Positions 8,503 to 17,556 of a DNA stretch of 64,000 nucleotides are shown here, piece by piece. The notes under the pieces are model-generated. The model saw only the letters and a program-made list of their open reading frames with translations, had not been told where the DNA came from and ran no database searches. Positions within the stretch are counted from its first letter, which is position 1. Each line of letters opens with the position of its first letter. A program made the position numbers and the translations under genes. The DNA comes from Bacteroidia bacterium. Lineage in GTDB: Bacteria; Bacteroidota; Bacteroidia; Bacteroidales; GWA2-32-17. The stretch lies in assembly GCA_016218155.1 (NCBI GenBank), contig JACREQ010000032.1, forward strand, positions 62,001 to 126,000. The letters run 5' to 3'.

Positions 8503-9795
8503 TTACAACTGTTGCAAAGCTTTAAGGTTAGCTGCTAAAAGTGTGTTTAAATCTTCTTCAGTATGTGCTTCAGAAATAAACATACTTTCAAATTGAGAAG
8601 GTGCAAGGTAAATTCCTGATTCAAGTGATAAATAAAAGAATTTAGCATATTTATCTTTATCGCTTGTCATCACTTCATCAAAAGAAGTTAATGTATCATG
8701 TTTATCATTGAAGAATAAAGTCATCATAGAACCAACGCGGTTTACAACTCCTTTTACTCCTGCTTTTTTAAGATTTTCGATAAAACCTGCTTCAACTTTA
8801 GCTGCTTTTTGTTCTAGCTTTTGATAGAAGTCAGGAGTTGAATTTAAATAGTTTAATGTTACCAAACCTGCTGACATTGCTAATGGATTTCCAGAAAGTG
8901 TTCCTGCCTGATAAACTGGTCCAAGAGGAGCAAGCATATCCATAATGTCTTTTCTTCCACCATATGCACCAACTGGTAAGCCACCGCCAATTATTTTGCC
9001 TAATGTTGTTAAATCAGGTTTTACATTATAATATTCCTGAGCACCACCTTTTGCAAGACGGAAACCAGTAATTACTTCATCAAAAATTAATAATGCTCCG
9101 TATTTTGTTGCAATTTCACGAAGTCCCTGAAGAAAACCTGGTGCAGGTTTTACTACACCCATATTTCCTGCAACTGCTTCAACAATAATTGCAGCTATTG
9201 CATCTTTATGTTCAGCAAACAAACGCTCAACTGATTCTAAGTTGTTATAATCTGCAGTTAAAGTATCTTTTGCAATAGATTGTGTTACACCAGGACTATC
9301 AGGAAGTCCCAAAGTAATTGCACCTGAACCTGCTTTAATTAAAAAGCTATCACCATGACCATGATAACATCCTGCAAATTTTACAATTTTTTCGCGTTTT
9401 GTATAACCACGTGCAAGACGAATTGCGCTCATGGTGGCTTCTGTTCCTGAGTTTACCATTCTTACCTTTTCGCAGGAAGGAACCATTTTACAGATTAATT
9501 CAGCCATCTCTGATTCCACAATTGTTGGAGCACCATAACTGGTTCCGCGTTTTGCTGCATCAATTAATGCATTTAAAATCATATCAGGACAATGTCCTAA
9601 AATCATTGGTCCCCATGAGCCAACAAAATCAATAAAAGAATTGCCGTCAATATCTTCAACTCTTGAACCTTTTGCTTGTTTTATAAATAAAGGAGTTCCT
9701 TTAACACTCTTAAATGCTCTAACTGGTGAATTAACGCCTCCTGGAATACTTTCACATGCGCGTTGAAATTCTTTTTTACTTTTATCTGTTATCAT
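8503..9795 (-). CDS. hemL: Glutamate-1-semialdehyde 2,1-aminomutase
   Basis: The product is 430 aa, a PLP-dependent class III aminotransferase fold. The Schiff-base lysine is Lys267 in [18 protein letters not shown]; the cofactor Asp lies in [12 protein letters not shown]. The N-terminal [13 protein letters not shown] is the HemL signature and separates it from other class III aminotransferases. It makes 5-aminolevulinate in the C5 pathway, working with HemA in the same operon. A 96-bp spacer rich in short repeats separates it from hemB. Confidence 0.95.
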   Translation of the reverse strand: MITDKSKKEFQRACESIPGGVNSPVRAFKSVKGTPLFIKQAKGSRVEDIDGNSFIDFVGSWGPMILGHCPDMILNALIDAAKRGTSYGAPTIVESEMAELICKMVPSCEKVRMVNSGTEATMSAIRLARGYTKREKIVKFAGCYHGHGDSFLIKAGSGAITLGLPDSPGVTQSIAKDTLTADYNNLESVERLFAEHKDAIAAIIVEAVAGNMGVVKPAPGFLQGLREIATKYGALLIFDEVITGFRLAKGGAQEYYNVKPDLTTLGKIIGGGLPVGAYGGRKDIMDMLAPLGPVYQAGTLSGNPLAMSAGLVTLNYLNSTPDFYQKLEQKAAKVEAGFIENLKKAGVKGVVNRVGSMMTLFFNDKHDTLTSFDEVMTSDKDKYAKFFYLSLESGIYLAPSQFESMFISEAHTEEDLNTLLAANLKALQQL

Positions 9796-9810
9796 TATTT
9801 CTTTATTTAA

Positions 9811-9889
9811 AAAGTACTTAAAATACTTAAAGTTTAGAGTACTTAAAGTACTTTAGGCACTTTAAGTATTTAAGGCACTTTATGAACTT
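9811..9889. repeat. Short iterated repeats between hemB and hemL
   Basis: The spacer consists almost entirely of variants of ACTTAAA / TTTAAGT, including the perfect palindrome AAAGTACTTT at 9845-9854. It could fold into several alternative weak hairpins inside the heme operon mRNA. No coding potential is seen. Whether it acts as a processing or attenuation site or is only slippage-generated sequence cannot be told. Confidence 0.65.
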
Positions 9890-9891
9890 TT

Positions 9892-10884
9892 TTATTTTTT
9901 ATCTCTTAGGTATTTAGCAATATCCTTTGCAAAATATGTAATTATAATATCTGCACCTGCTCTTTTGATTGATGTTATAATTTCCATCATTACTCGTGTT
10001 TCGTCGATCCAATCGTTTGCAGCAGCAGCTTTTACCATAGAAAATTCGCCACTTACATTATAAGCAGCAACTGGCATACGGAACTCCTGTTTTGTGCGAT
10101 AAATAATATCTAAATAACTCATAGCAGGTTTAACCATTACGATATCTGCGCCTTCTTGTATATCAAGAGCTATTTCTCTCATTGCTTCGTCGCTGTTTGC
10201 AGGATTCATTTGGTATGAAGCACGATTTCCAAATTTTGGAGCACTTTCAGCTGCATCTCTAAATGGACCATAAAAACCAGAAGCATATTTTGCGGCATAT
10301 GACATAATTGGAATTTTCAAAAATCCGTTTTCGTCAAGAGCTTTTCTTATAGCTCCAATTCTACCGTCCATCATATCGCTAGGAGCAATCATATCTGCAC
10401 CAGCCTGTGCTAAAGAAACTGATTGTTTCGCAAGAATAACAAGTGTTAAGTCGTTGTCAACATCACCATCTACAATTGGACCACAATGTCCGTGAGTTGT
10501 ATATTCGCAATTGCATACATCAGCTACAATGTACATTTCTGGAAGTTCTTTTTTTATTGCACGAATTGCTTGTTGAACTATTCCATTATGTTCACAAGCA
10601 ACACTGCCATCCTCGTCTTTATGTTCTGGAATTCCGAATAATAATACTGATTTTACTCCTAAAGAATAGATTTCTTTACACTCTTTAACAATATTGTCAA
10701 CTGATAATTGAGAGTTGCCAGGCATTGATTTAATTGGATTATTTACGTTAGTACCTGGACAAACAAACAAAGGCATAATTAAATTATCAACAGAAACTGA
10801 AGTCTCATTAACCATGTTACGAACAACACCATTATAACGAAGTCTGCGTAATCTTGTTTGTGGAAAAGAAGCTTTATAATTCAT
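9892..10884 (-). CDS. hemB: Porphobilinogen synthase (delta-aminolevulinate dehydratase), zinc type
   Basis: The product is 330 aa. Active-site lysines are Lys199 (MSYAAKYASGFYGPF) and Lys252 (VMVKPAMSYLDI). Cys124, Cys126 and Cys134 in DVCNCEYTTHGHCG form the catalytic zinc site, so this is the Zn-dependent rather than the Mg-only type. It condenses two 5-aminolevulinates to porphobilinogen. It lies 4 bp after hemD in the operon. Confidence 0.95.
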   Translation of the reverse strand: MNYKASFPQTRLRRLRYNGVVRNMVNETSVSVDNLIMPLFVCPGTNVNNPIKSMPGNSQLSVDNIVKECKEIYSLGVKSVLLFGIPEHKDEDGSVACEHNGIVQQAIRAIKKELPEMYIVADVCNCEYTTHGHCGPIVDGDVDNDLTLVILAKQSVSLAQAGADMIAPSDMMDGRIGAIRKALDENGFLKIPIMSYAAKYASGFYGPFRDAAESAPKFGNRASYQMNPANSDEAMREIALDIQEGADIVMVKPAMSYLDIIYRTKQEFRMPVAAYNVSGEFSMVKAAAANDWIDETRVMMEIITSIKRAGADIIITYFAKDIAKYLRDKK

Positions 10885-10888
10885 AATA

Positions 10889-11665
10889 TTAAGATTTTGG
10901 TTTATAATATGTTTTTATTTCTTGAACAATTCCTTCAATATTTGACTGTTTTGCTGTAATCACTGGTTTTACACCATATTCGTTCATTGTGTTAGTTGTT
11001 GATTTCCCTATGCTTACAACTCTTAAATTTTTGATTTTAATACCGTGATTTTTTAGTGTTTCTGCAAAATTAGAAAAACATGACGAACTTGTGAAAATAA
11101 TCAGATCATATTCATCATATTTAATCTTTTTTATAATTTCCAGATCTACAGTTTTTGGGTTAGAATTTTCGTAGCAATCTATTCTTGTTGTAATAGCATA
11201 GTTTTTAAGAGTTTCTTCAATTAAATCTCCCGCTAAATTTCCAAGTAATAAAAGTACGTTAGAATTTTTTTCAATAATATTTTCTTTTAATTCAGTCGAA
11301 AAAATTTCTGCAAGATTACTTTCACTTATATAACTAGGCTTAATTCCATTTTTGATAAATTCGTTTGCAGTTTTTTTTCCAATAACTGCGGTTTTTAAAT
11401 TTTTAGGAAGTTCTTTTTTCCCGGTAAGGTCGAAGTGTTTTTTCAGAAAAAACTGAACACCGTTTTTACTTGTAAAAATTAGCCAGTTAAATTTATAAAT
11501 ATTTAGAATAGTGTTTTTTTCTTGCTCGGTAATCTCTGCTTCTGTAACAGAAATCATTGGAAAATTTAAAATAATTGCACCTGAATTGTTCAGCGCTTTT
11601 TCAAATTCGGGAAAACTTTCAGTTGGCTGTGTAGATATTAGTATTTTGTTATGAAGATCACACAT
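10889..11665 (-). CDS. hemD: Uroporphyrinogen-III synthase
   Basis: The product is 258 aa, the usual length for this poorly conserved family. It starts MCDLHNKILISTQPTESF and has the two-lobed pattern: NWLIFTSKNGVQFFL in the first lobe and YDLIIFTSSSCFSNFAETL in the second, with VVSIGKSTTNTMNEYG near the end. It closes and inverts ring D of hydroxymethylbilane. Its start overlaps the end of hemC by 8 bp, which supports the assignment. Confidence 0.9.
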   Translation of the reverse strand: MCDLHNKILISTQPTESFPEFEKALNNSGAIILNFPMISVTEAEITEQEKNTILNIYKFNWLIFTSKNGVQFFLKKHFDLTGKKELPKNLKTAVIGKKTANEFIKNGIKPSYISESNLAEIFSTELKENIIEKNSNVLLLLGNLAGDLIEETLKNYAITTRIDCYENSNPKTVDLEIIKKIKYDEYDLIIFTSSSCFSNFAETLKNHGIKIKNLRVVSIGKSTTNTMNEYGVKPVITAKQSNIEGIVQEIKTYYKPKS

Positions 11666-12587
11666 TCAGATCAAATAAGTTAATATTTTGCTTTTGGCAA
11701 TCTTCAAGAAGAGTGTCTGCCATGCGTTTAGCCATTTCTGATGCTTTGTCAATGGTAGTCTCTTCAACTTTTCTTAAATATTTTCCGGTAGTAAGTTGCC
11801 CTGCTAAAACATCAAGAATAACTTTATTTCCGGAAACAGTTGCATAAGCTGCAAGGGGGAATTTACATCCACCTTCAATAACTGCCATAAATACTCTTTC
11901 AGTTTTTACAGCAATTTCTGTTGCTTCATCATTAATTTTTCTGACAGCGTCAATAGTTCTTTTATCATCGGCACGACATTCAATTGCAATAGCACCCTGA
12001 CCAACAGCCGGTAATAAATCTTCAACAGAAAGAATTGCTGATTTTGGAAATGTTTTTCCTAATCTGTTCATTCCTGCAGCTGCTAATATTATAGCGTCAT
12101 ATTGATTTTCTTCTAATTTGCGAAGTCTTGTATCGATGTTCCCACGGAGGTCAGAAAACTTGGCATCTGGACGAAGTTTCATTAACTGAATAATTCTTCT
12201 TGGGCTACCTGTTCCGCATTTAAAACCTTGTGGCATGTCAAATATTGACACATTGTTATTTGTCAGAAAAAGATCATTTGTAAGTTCGCGTTTGGGAAAA
12301 CAAACTAATTCTAATCCGTTAGGAATATTGCTTGGAACATCTTTTAAACTATGAATTGCCAAATCGGCTTTGTTTTCTAAAAGAGCATTTTCAAGTTCTT
12401 TTACAAAAACACCAGTTCCACCAAAGCTTACTAATGGTTTATCGGTAACTTTATCACCCATAGTAGAAAACTGAGTGATTTCAAATTTGCTATCAGGATT
12501 TTGTTTTTGAATTGCTTCAACAGTTTGCTCTGTTTGTGTTCGAGCAAGCAAGCTTCCTCTTGTAGCTACAATAAAAGTATTATGCAT
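11658..12587 (-). CDS. hemC: Hydroxymethylbilane synthase (porphobilinogen deaminase)
   Basis: The product is 309 aa. The dipyrromethane cofactor attaches to Cys241 in EGGCKFPLAAYA. The HSLKDVPSNIP catalytic aspartate segment, the GTGSPRR substrate-binding motif and SDLRGNIDTRLRKL are all present. It polymerises four porphobilinogens to hydroxymethylbilane. The gene overlaps hemA (8 bp, within the codons of HemA's His tail) and hemD (8 bp). Confidence 0.95.
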   Translation of the reverse strand: MHNTFIVATRGSLLARTQTEQTVEAIQKQNPDSKFEITQFSTMGDKVTDKPLVSFGGTGVFVKELENALLENKADLAIHSLKDVPSNIPNGLELVCFPKRELTNDLFLTNNNVSIFDMPQGFKCGTGSPRRIIQLMKLRPDAKFSDLRGNIDTRLRKLEENQYDAIILAAAGMNRLGKTFPKSAILSVEDLLPAVGQGAIAIECRADDKRTIDAVRKINDEATEIAVKTERVFMAVIEGGCKFPLAAYATVSGNKVILDVLAGQLTTGKYLRKVEETTIDKASEMAKRMADTLLEDCQKQNINLFDLNV

Positions 12588-13998
12588 GATGATGATGAAG
12601 ATGTGGATTAGGTACGTGAGGATTTTGAGGTTTTTCTGAGCCGTGTGGGTGTTGTGGACTATGAGGATTATGTGGATGTTGTTCTCCGTGCGGATTAGGT
12701 GTGCCGTGTGGATTAGCAGGGTGGTTTAAATGTTGATTTATATTTACGTTAAAAGTTTTCTTTAAAGCGTCGCCAAGATGATGAAGATGAGTAGGGTCGG
12801 TAACTTCTTTAAGGTTTAACATGATTGTTTTAATTAAAGTATCTGAATAACTATCCATCATATTTTTTATGATTTCCTTTTGTGATTCAGTTAATCCAGA
12901 TAGTTGAGAACTATATGTTTCAACCAATCTGTCTTTAATAGAATTAAATTCTCCTTTTATTCCTCTCATTACAGGAACAATTGATTGCATATTATACCAT
13001 TCGAAGAATTTTCCTTCAACCTCTTTAATTATAACTTCTGCTTTAATAATTTCTCTCAATCTTTCTTCGCGGCTGGTATCAATAATCTTTTCCAGATCAT
13101 CTACTGTTTTTAAGAAAACATTTTCATTTTTACCTAAAGCAGGATCAATATTTCTTGGAACTGAAAGGTCAATTAAAACTACTTTTTTGCCATTAGAAAC
13201 ATTTAGTTTTTCAAGATCTTCATTTTTGATAATATATTCCTGTGAACCTGTTGAAAAAATAATCACATCCTGTTTTGCATAATGTTCATCTTTAACATCG
13301 TAGTTTACAAAATGTGCATTAAATTTTTGAGCAAATTCATCGGCTTTATTATTTGATCTGTTTGTTACTGTAATATTACAATCAATCTTATTTGTAAGAT
13401 TTGTAGCCACTAAAGTTGAAACTTCACCTGCACCAACAAGCATTACATTTAGCTTTTTATCGTTTGGATATGTTTCTTTAATAAGATTTACTGCTACAGA
13501 TCCAACAGAAATAGCACCTTTACCTATCCCTGTTTCGGTTCTGACTCTTTTACCAACAACTGTTGCCATTTGAAAAAGCCTATTGATAAACTCTTTAGTA
13601 CAATTTAAACTCTGTGCTTTTTCATATGCATTTTTAACCTGACCAAGAATTTCATATTCTCCTAATATCATGGAGTTTATGCTTGACGCTACTTCAAAAA
13701 GGTGTTTTACAGCTTCTCCACAATTTTTTTTGTAAATATGAGGTAGGAAGTTTTCCTGAGGAATTTTATGGAAGTCACTTAAGAATTTTATAATACTTTT
13801 AAATGCTATATCAGTATTGTTTGCAACAGCATATATTTCTATGCGATTGCAAGTTGATAAAATTACGCATTCGTTAATGTCAGGATAAGTAAGTAATACT
13901 GGAAGAGCAATGTCGAGTTTTTCTGATGAGAAATATAATTTTTCTCTGTCATCAACTTGTGTGGTTTTGTAATTAATTCCTACTAATACTGTATGCAT
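12580..13998 (-). CDS. hemA: Glutamyl-tRNA reductase with a His/Pro-rich C-terminal tail
   Basis: The product is 472 aa, about 50 residues longer than usual. The catalytic Cys50 is in LSTCNRIEIYAV. The NADPH-binding region NVMLVGAGEVSTLVATNL and the C-terminal dimerisation domain are intact. It reduces glutamyl-tRNA to glutamate-1-semialdehyde, the first committed and usually regulated step. The extra tail (about residues 423-472) is nearly all His, Pro, Asn and Gly, with 15 His ending in HLHHHHA, and looks like a metal- or heme-binding segment. It is the first gene of the heme operon; its end overlaps hemC by 8 bp. Confidence 0.95.
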   Translation of the reverse strand: MHTVLVGINYKTTQVDDREKLYFSSEKLDIALPVLLTYPDINECVILSTCNRIEIYAVANNTDIAFKSIIKFLSDFHKIPQENFLPHIYKKNCGEAVKHLFEVASSINSMILGEYEILGQVKNAYEKAQSLNCTKEFINRLFQMATVVGKRVRTETGIGKGAISVGSVAVNLIKETYPNDKKLNVMLVGAGEVSTLVATNLTNKIDCNITVTNRSNNKADEFAQKFNAHFVNYDVKDEHYAKQDVIIFSTGSQEYIIKNEDLEKLNVSNGKKVVLIDLSVPRNIDPALGKNENVFLKTVDDLEKIIDTSREERLREIIKAEVIIKEVEGKFFEWYNMQSIVPVMRGIKGEFNSIKDRLVETYSSQLSGLTESQKEIIKNMMDSYSDTLIKTIMLNLKEVTDPTHLHHLGDALKKTFNVNINQHLNHPANPHGTPNPHGEQHPHNPHSPQHPHGSEKPQNPHVPNPHLHHHHA

Positions 13999-14014
13999 TT
14001 TATGAAATTTTAGA

Positions 14015-14022
14015 CAAAAATA
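14015..14022 (-). promoter_or_regulatory. Candidate -7 box for the heme operon
   Basis: On the minus strand this reads TATTTTTG, a TAnnTTTG match, 16 bp upstream of the hemA start. It would drive the nine-gene heme operon. No -33 TTTG is seen about 20 bp upstream of it. Confidence 0.45.
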
Positions 14023-14154
14023 TAAAAACTTCTTGTATCTGTCCTATTAAAATCAGACCATAAATATAAAACATGTTTTAAAACACATAACTATATGCAG
14101 ATGTTAATAAACATTAAATATAGAAAAGTAGATATGTTGAAAAATTATACATTT

Positions 14155-14958
14155 TTAACCTTGGGAATATGTGTGAACACTATTGGCAGCGGTAGGAAGA
14201 TAATTAATTCCGAACCAGCAAATCATTAAAAAAAGAAATGCAAGTGATAATAACCAAAGGGGAGTTTTTTCTGCTTTACGATTAAAATATCTGTAGTGAA
14301 TGTATAATAAATATAGCAGCCATGTAATAAAAGACCATGTCTCTTTTGGGTCCCATGTCCAGTAACTTCCCCATGCCTCTTTTGCCCATAAAGCCCCGAA
14401 TAACAAACCGAAAGTAAGAAATGAAAAACCTATGTAAACTAAATTGTCAGCATAAGTAATAATTATATTGTCAAATCTTTTTTTATAAGCCAATATAAGC
14501 CCTTTTATTGCAAGCAAAGTTGCTGCACCTAAAATTGCATAAGCAAAAATATAAACTATTACATGCGGAACAAACCAATAGCTTTGTAATGCAGGCATTA
14601 GTGTTTTTTGAAAATTTTCGGGATGTATTAAATTTACCGCTAAAAACAAAATCGATAACAATATGCTAAAAGTAATACTCCATTTAACTTTCCATTTATA
14701 GTACATAATAGTTCCTATTATCGAAAGAAATAATGAATACCATAATCTTGTTTCACCTAAAGTGCGCATTGGTGCTCTTTCAAGCTTAATCCAAAGAATA
14801 CTGATAAAAATACTTAGTGAAAAAATTCCCAGTAAAACAAATGCATTCCCAATATTAACAATTAATTTTTTATCTGAAAATAATGAAAGTATAACACCAA
14901 TTATCCATATTATTATTACAGGTAATGCAATATATTTGAAGTTTAATATTAATTCCAT
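14155..14958 (-). CDS. ccsA: Cytochrome c biogenesis protein, CcsA/ResC family
   Basis: The product is 267 aa when started at MELILNFKYIALP; an in-frame upstream extension would run back into the preceding gene and is rejected. It is strongly hydrophobic with about eight membrane segments. The heme-handling WWD signature is clear: WAKEAWGSYWTWDPKETW in the C-terminal half. Conserved periplasmic His residues also occur (VPHVIVYIFAYAILG and the C-terminal AANSVHTYS). It carries heme across the membrane and ligates it to apocytochromes in System II. It starts 8 bp after the ResB-like gene; in some relatives the two are fused. Confidence 0.9.
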   Translation of the reverse strand: MELILNFKYIALPVIIIWIIGVILSLFSDKKLIVNIGNAFVLLGIFSLSIFISILWIKLERAPMRTLGETRLWYSLFLSIIGTIMYYKWKVKWSITFSILLSILFLAVNLIHPENFQKTLMPALQSYWFVPHVIVYIFAYAILGAATLLAIKGLILAYKKRFDNIIITYADNLVYIGFSFLTFGLLFGALWAKEAWGSYWTWDPKETWSFITWLLYLLYIHYRYFNRKAEKTPLWLLSLAFLFLMICWFGINYLPTAANSVHTYSQG

Positions 14959-14966
14959 GTATAATG

Positions 14967-16172
14967 TTATTTTCGTTTTACCTGCCAGAATAATAAAACT
15001 GCTCCTGCTATTATCATAAAAATTCCAGTATAAACAGCATATAACCAATTATCTTTTACTGCCTCAATTCCAGAATAAGTTGACCATCTGCCTTTTTCCA
15101 ATTCATAGCTTGTTTGATATAATTCCCATTGACCTATTTTAAAAGGCTTATTTACTTCAATAAGTATTGTTTTTTCGATATTATTTTCATTTGTTATTTT
15201 TAGAATTGAGCTAAATCTCTTTGGTTGAGGTATTGTAAAATAAGCCGAAATGCTATCATTTAATTTTAAATTTTTTGCAGGAAATTGTAGATTCTGGCTT
15301 GATATCCATCCTGAGATTGAATCATTAGTTTTATTGTTATAAACTGTAATAAATGCTGCAGGCGAAGAACCCTCAATATCCATTGGCGTATATGAATTTT
15401 GATTATGAAATGCAGAATTATAAAATGTGTCTACTTTAATTTTATAGTTGGAAATATTGATTAATGTGCCTTTTTTTATATTCTTTGTTATGCTGCTCTC
15501 TGTTATAGTCTCTTTTGTTTTATTGTTTATTAAAACAATTTCAGGGTTATAATCTTCAATTTTAAATTTAATAAGTTCAATAGTAAAAGGTAGTTTGATT
15601 GTTTCATCTGTTTTAGTGTTGTTCCCGGTATTTGTTTTTATGTTGTAATAAGCAGGAATATAAACTCTTTGCATGTCGCTAACTCCAAGCGAACCACTAA
15701 CTAAAATAATCCATAAACCTGCATGATTTAAAAAGAATGAAAAATTTTTAAAAGTAAAAGGAGATAATCTTTTTATTGTAACTAAACCTAATATAATTAT
15801 TAATTGTAAAGAGCATAGAAGAAATTCCCAGCTTGAAGCAATGTGTGAGAATCCTACGATTTCTAAAAATTTATTTTGATTATTTATTTGAGGAATAAAT
15901 CCCATTATTAAAATAATTCCAGTGTAAGTCGATATTGCAGAAATTGCTGCAGGAACAGATGAGAGCCATTTAACAAAACTGTTGTCTTTAGAAACATATA
16001 ATAATAGAATTATTAAAAGTATTAATCCGCCAAGAAATAAATTTATTGGAAAAGGAGGGGGGCTTATACCATTTCCTTTATTTATTGTTTCTATTAATAC
16101 TCCAATTAGAAACATAATAATGGAAACAATAAAACTCTGTTTATATGACCATGGAAGCTTCCAGAAATTCAT
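14967..16172 (-). CDS. ccsB: Cytochrome c biogenesis protein, CcsB/ResB-like
   Basis: The product is 401 aa starting MNFWKLPWSYKQSF; a possible upstream start adds 17 residues without family likeness. It has N-terminal hydrophobic helices, the ResB-like segment LNHAGLWIILVSGSLG, a periplasmic domain of about 200 residues with the expected IGQWELYQTSYE near its end, and a last helix (YTGIFMIIAGAVLLFWQ) followed by a basic tail. It partners CcsA in System II cytochrome c maturation, which would serve the multiheme cytochrome at 1163-2446. It is transcribed divergently from yceI. Confidence 0.85.
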   Translation of the reverse strand: MNFWKLPWSYKQSFIVSIIMFLIGVLIETINKGNGISPPPFPINLFLGGLILLIILLLYVSKDNSFVKWLSSVPAAISAISTYTGIILIMGFIPQINNQNKFLEIVGFSHIASSWEFLLCSLQLIIILGLVTIKRLSPFTFKNFSFFLNHAGLWIILVSGSLGVSDMQRVYIPAYYNIKTNTGNNTKTDETIKLPFTIELIKFKIEDYNPEIVLINNKTKETITESSITKNIKKGTLINISNYKIKVDTFYNSAFHNQNSYTPMDIEGSSPAAFITVYNNKTNDSISGWISSQNLQFPAKNLKLNDSISAYFTIPQPKRFSSILKITNENNIEKTILIEVNKPFKIGQWELYQTSYELEKGRWSTYSGIEAVKDNWLYAVYTGIFMIIAGAVLLFWQVKRK

Positions 16173-16284
16173 TCGTATATTTTTCTCAAAAATAGTAAGA
16201 AAAATATAAATTATTGCTAACAATGTTCACAAGTAGTATTATTAATAAAAAATGTTAAAATCAGAAAAATAAAAATAATATATG

Positions 16285-16315
16285 TTGTAACGTATAAAGT
16301 TATGACGTATATTTG
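16285..16315 (+). promoter_or_regulatory. Bacteroidetes-type promoter of yceI
   Basis: A TTG (16285-16287) is followed after 20 bp by TATATTTG (16308-16315), matching the Bacteroidetes -33/-7 arrangement. The -7 box ends 24 bp before the yceI start codon. Confidence 0.7.
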
Positions 16316-16339
16316 TGCCATAATTAAAAATTTAAAACA

Positions 16340-16927
16340 ATGAAAACAATAAATTTATTCTTTGTAGCAATGTTTATAGCATTTGCAGTAAATGCACAAT
16401 CAACAAAATGGGAATTTGACGGTGCTCATTCATCGGTTAATTTTAGTCTTGAGCATATGGTAATTTCTGAAGTTACCGGACAGTTTACAAAATTTGAGGG
16501 AAATGTTTTTAGCGATAAACCTGATTTTTCAGATGCTAAAATCAATTTTGTAATTGATGCTACAAGTATAAATACCGATAATGAGATGCGTGATAAACAC
16601 TTGAAGAGTGCAGATTTTTTTGAAACTGATAAATTCCCGTTAGCAACATTTAAAAGCACTTCATTTAAAAAAGTTGATGCAAAAAATTACAAACTTACCG
16701 GTGATTTTACAATGCATGGTGTAACAAAATCGATAACTTTAGATGTAATTTATGGTGGAACAGCTGTTGATGGATACAAAAACACAAAAGCTGGTTTTAA
16801 AATTTCGGGTAAATTAAATCGTAAGGATTATGGTTTAAACTGGAGTTCGTTAACAGAATCTGGTGGTTTAATGGTTGGTGAAGATGTTACTTTTACTTGT
16901 AGAGTTGAGTTAGCAAAAGCTAAATAA
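16340..16927 (+). CDS. YceI-family periplasmic lipid-binding-like protein
   Basis: The product is 195 aa. A cleavable signal peptide (MKTINLFFVAMFIAFAVNAQ) precedes a full YceI lipocalin-like domain. Visible signatures are WEFDGAHSSVNFSLEHM, GKFEG-like FTKFEGNVF, MRDKHLKSADFFETDKFP and the late LNRKDYGLNW. Family members bind polyisoprenoid-like lipids in a beta-barrel; the physiological role here is unknown. It is followed by a terminator hairpin and a MarR regulator gene on the same strand, which may control it. Confidence 0.9.
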   Translation: MKTINLFFVAMFIAFAVNAQSTKWEFDGAHSSVNFSLEHMVISEVTGQFTKFEGNVFSDKPDFSDAKINFVIDATSINTDNEMRDKHLKSADFFETDKFPLATFKSTSFKKVDAKNYKLTGDFTMHGVTKSITLDVIYGGTAVDGYKNTKAGFKISGKLNRKDYGLNWSSLTESGGLMVGEDVTFTCRVELAKAK

Positions 16928-16934
16928 TAAATTT

Positions 16935-16986
16935 CACTGATTCATTGATTGAAAAATTCAATTTGTGAATCAGTGGCTAATTTTTT
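16935..16986 (+). terminator. Terminator or attenuator between yceI and marR
   Basis: A perfect 10-bp stem CACTGATTCA / TGAATCAGTG encloses a loop that can itself pair partly (TTGA / TTCAA). It is followed by a T-run at about 16979-16984, just before the marR start. Confidence 0.75.
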
Positions 16987-16998
16987 AATATTGCCATT

Positions 16999-17445
16999 AT
17001 GAAAATTGAAGATGAAATAAAAGGAAGATTCCGGAATGAATATCATAAAGGAATGATTAATTTAACTTATACAACAAACCATTTAAGTTATAAATTTCTT
17101 CAGTTTCTTAAAAGGCATGATGTAACCGAGCAACAGTATAATATTTTACGTGTTTTGCGTGGATTTAATGAAGGTCCCTCAACCATTGGTTTTTTAAAGG
17201 AAAGAATGCTGGATAAAAGTTCAGATGTAAGTCGTATTATTGATAAGCTTTACGAAAGAAAACTTGTTGAACGATCCGAAAATAAAGAAGACCGGCGACA
17301 AAAAGATGTGCGAATTACAGATGAAGGCTTGAAGTTATTAAGCAGAATGGATTGTATAGAAATGGAAGTTGATAAGCTACTTAAGAAATTAACTGAAGAT
17401 GAAGTTGTAACATTAAACAGATTATTGGATAAAATAAGATCATAG
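16999..17445 (+). CDS. MarR-family transcriptional regulator
   Basis: The product is 148 aa, the usual MarR length. The winged helix is recognisable: VTEQQYNILRVLRG, then LKERMLDKSSDVSRIIDKLYERKLV as recognition helix region, and the wing RSENKEDRRQKDVRITDEGLKLL. The C-terminal helices would dimerise. It lies 71 bp after yceI, a common pairing in Bacteroidetes. The signal it senses is unknown. Confidence 0.9.
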   Translation: MKIEDEIKGRFRNEYHKGMINLTYTTNHLSYKFLQFLKRHDVTEQQYNILRVLRGFNEGPSTIGFLKERMLDKSSDVSRIIDKLYERKLVERSENKEDRRQKDVRITDEGLKLLSRMDCIEMEVDKLLKKLTEDEVVTLNRLLDKIRS

Positions 17446-17450
17446 ATTTA

Positions 17451-17509
17451 ATGTCAGGTCGAAAGACCTGACATCATTCTAGTATGCAGTCAGGTCTTTC
17501 GACCTGACT
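17451..17509. repeat. Pair of mirrored REP-like palindromes between convergent genes
   Basis: Two hairpins share the stem GTCAGGTC / GACCTGAC. The first (17451-17474) has loop GAAA and the second (17488-17509) has loop TTTC, so the second is the reverse complement of the first, with 13 bp between. A T-run follows. The arrangement resembles REP/BIME elements and could also terminate both converging transcripts. Confidence 0.8.
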
Positions 17510-17556
17510 GTTTTTATTTCAATGAAATAATTTAAGCAATTACAACACTGTGCAAA

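Noticed and set aside
17451-17509. Palindromes considered as a transposon end or att site
   Set aside because: No transposase, integrase or target duplication is seen next to them.
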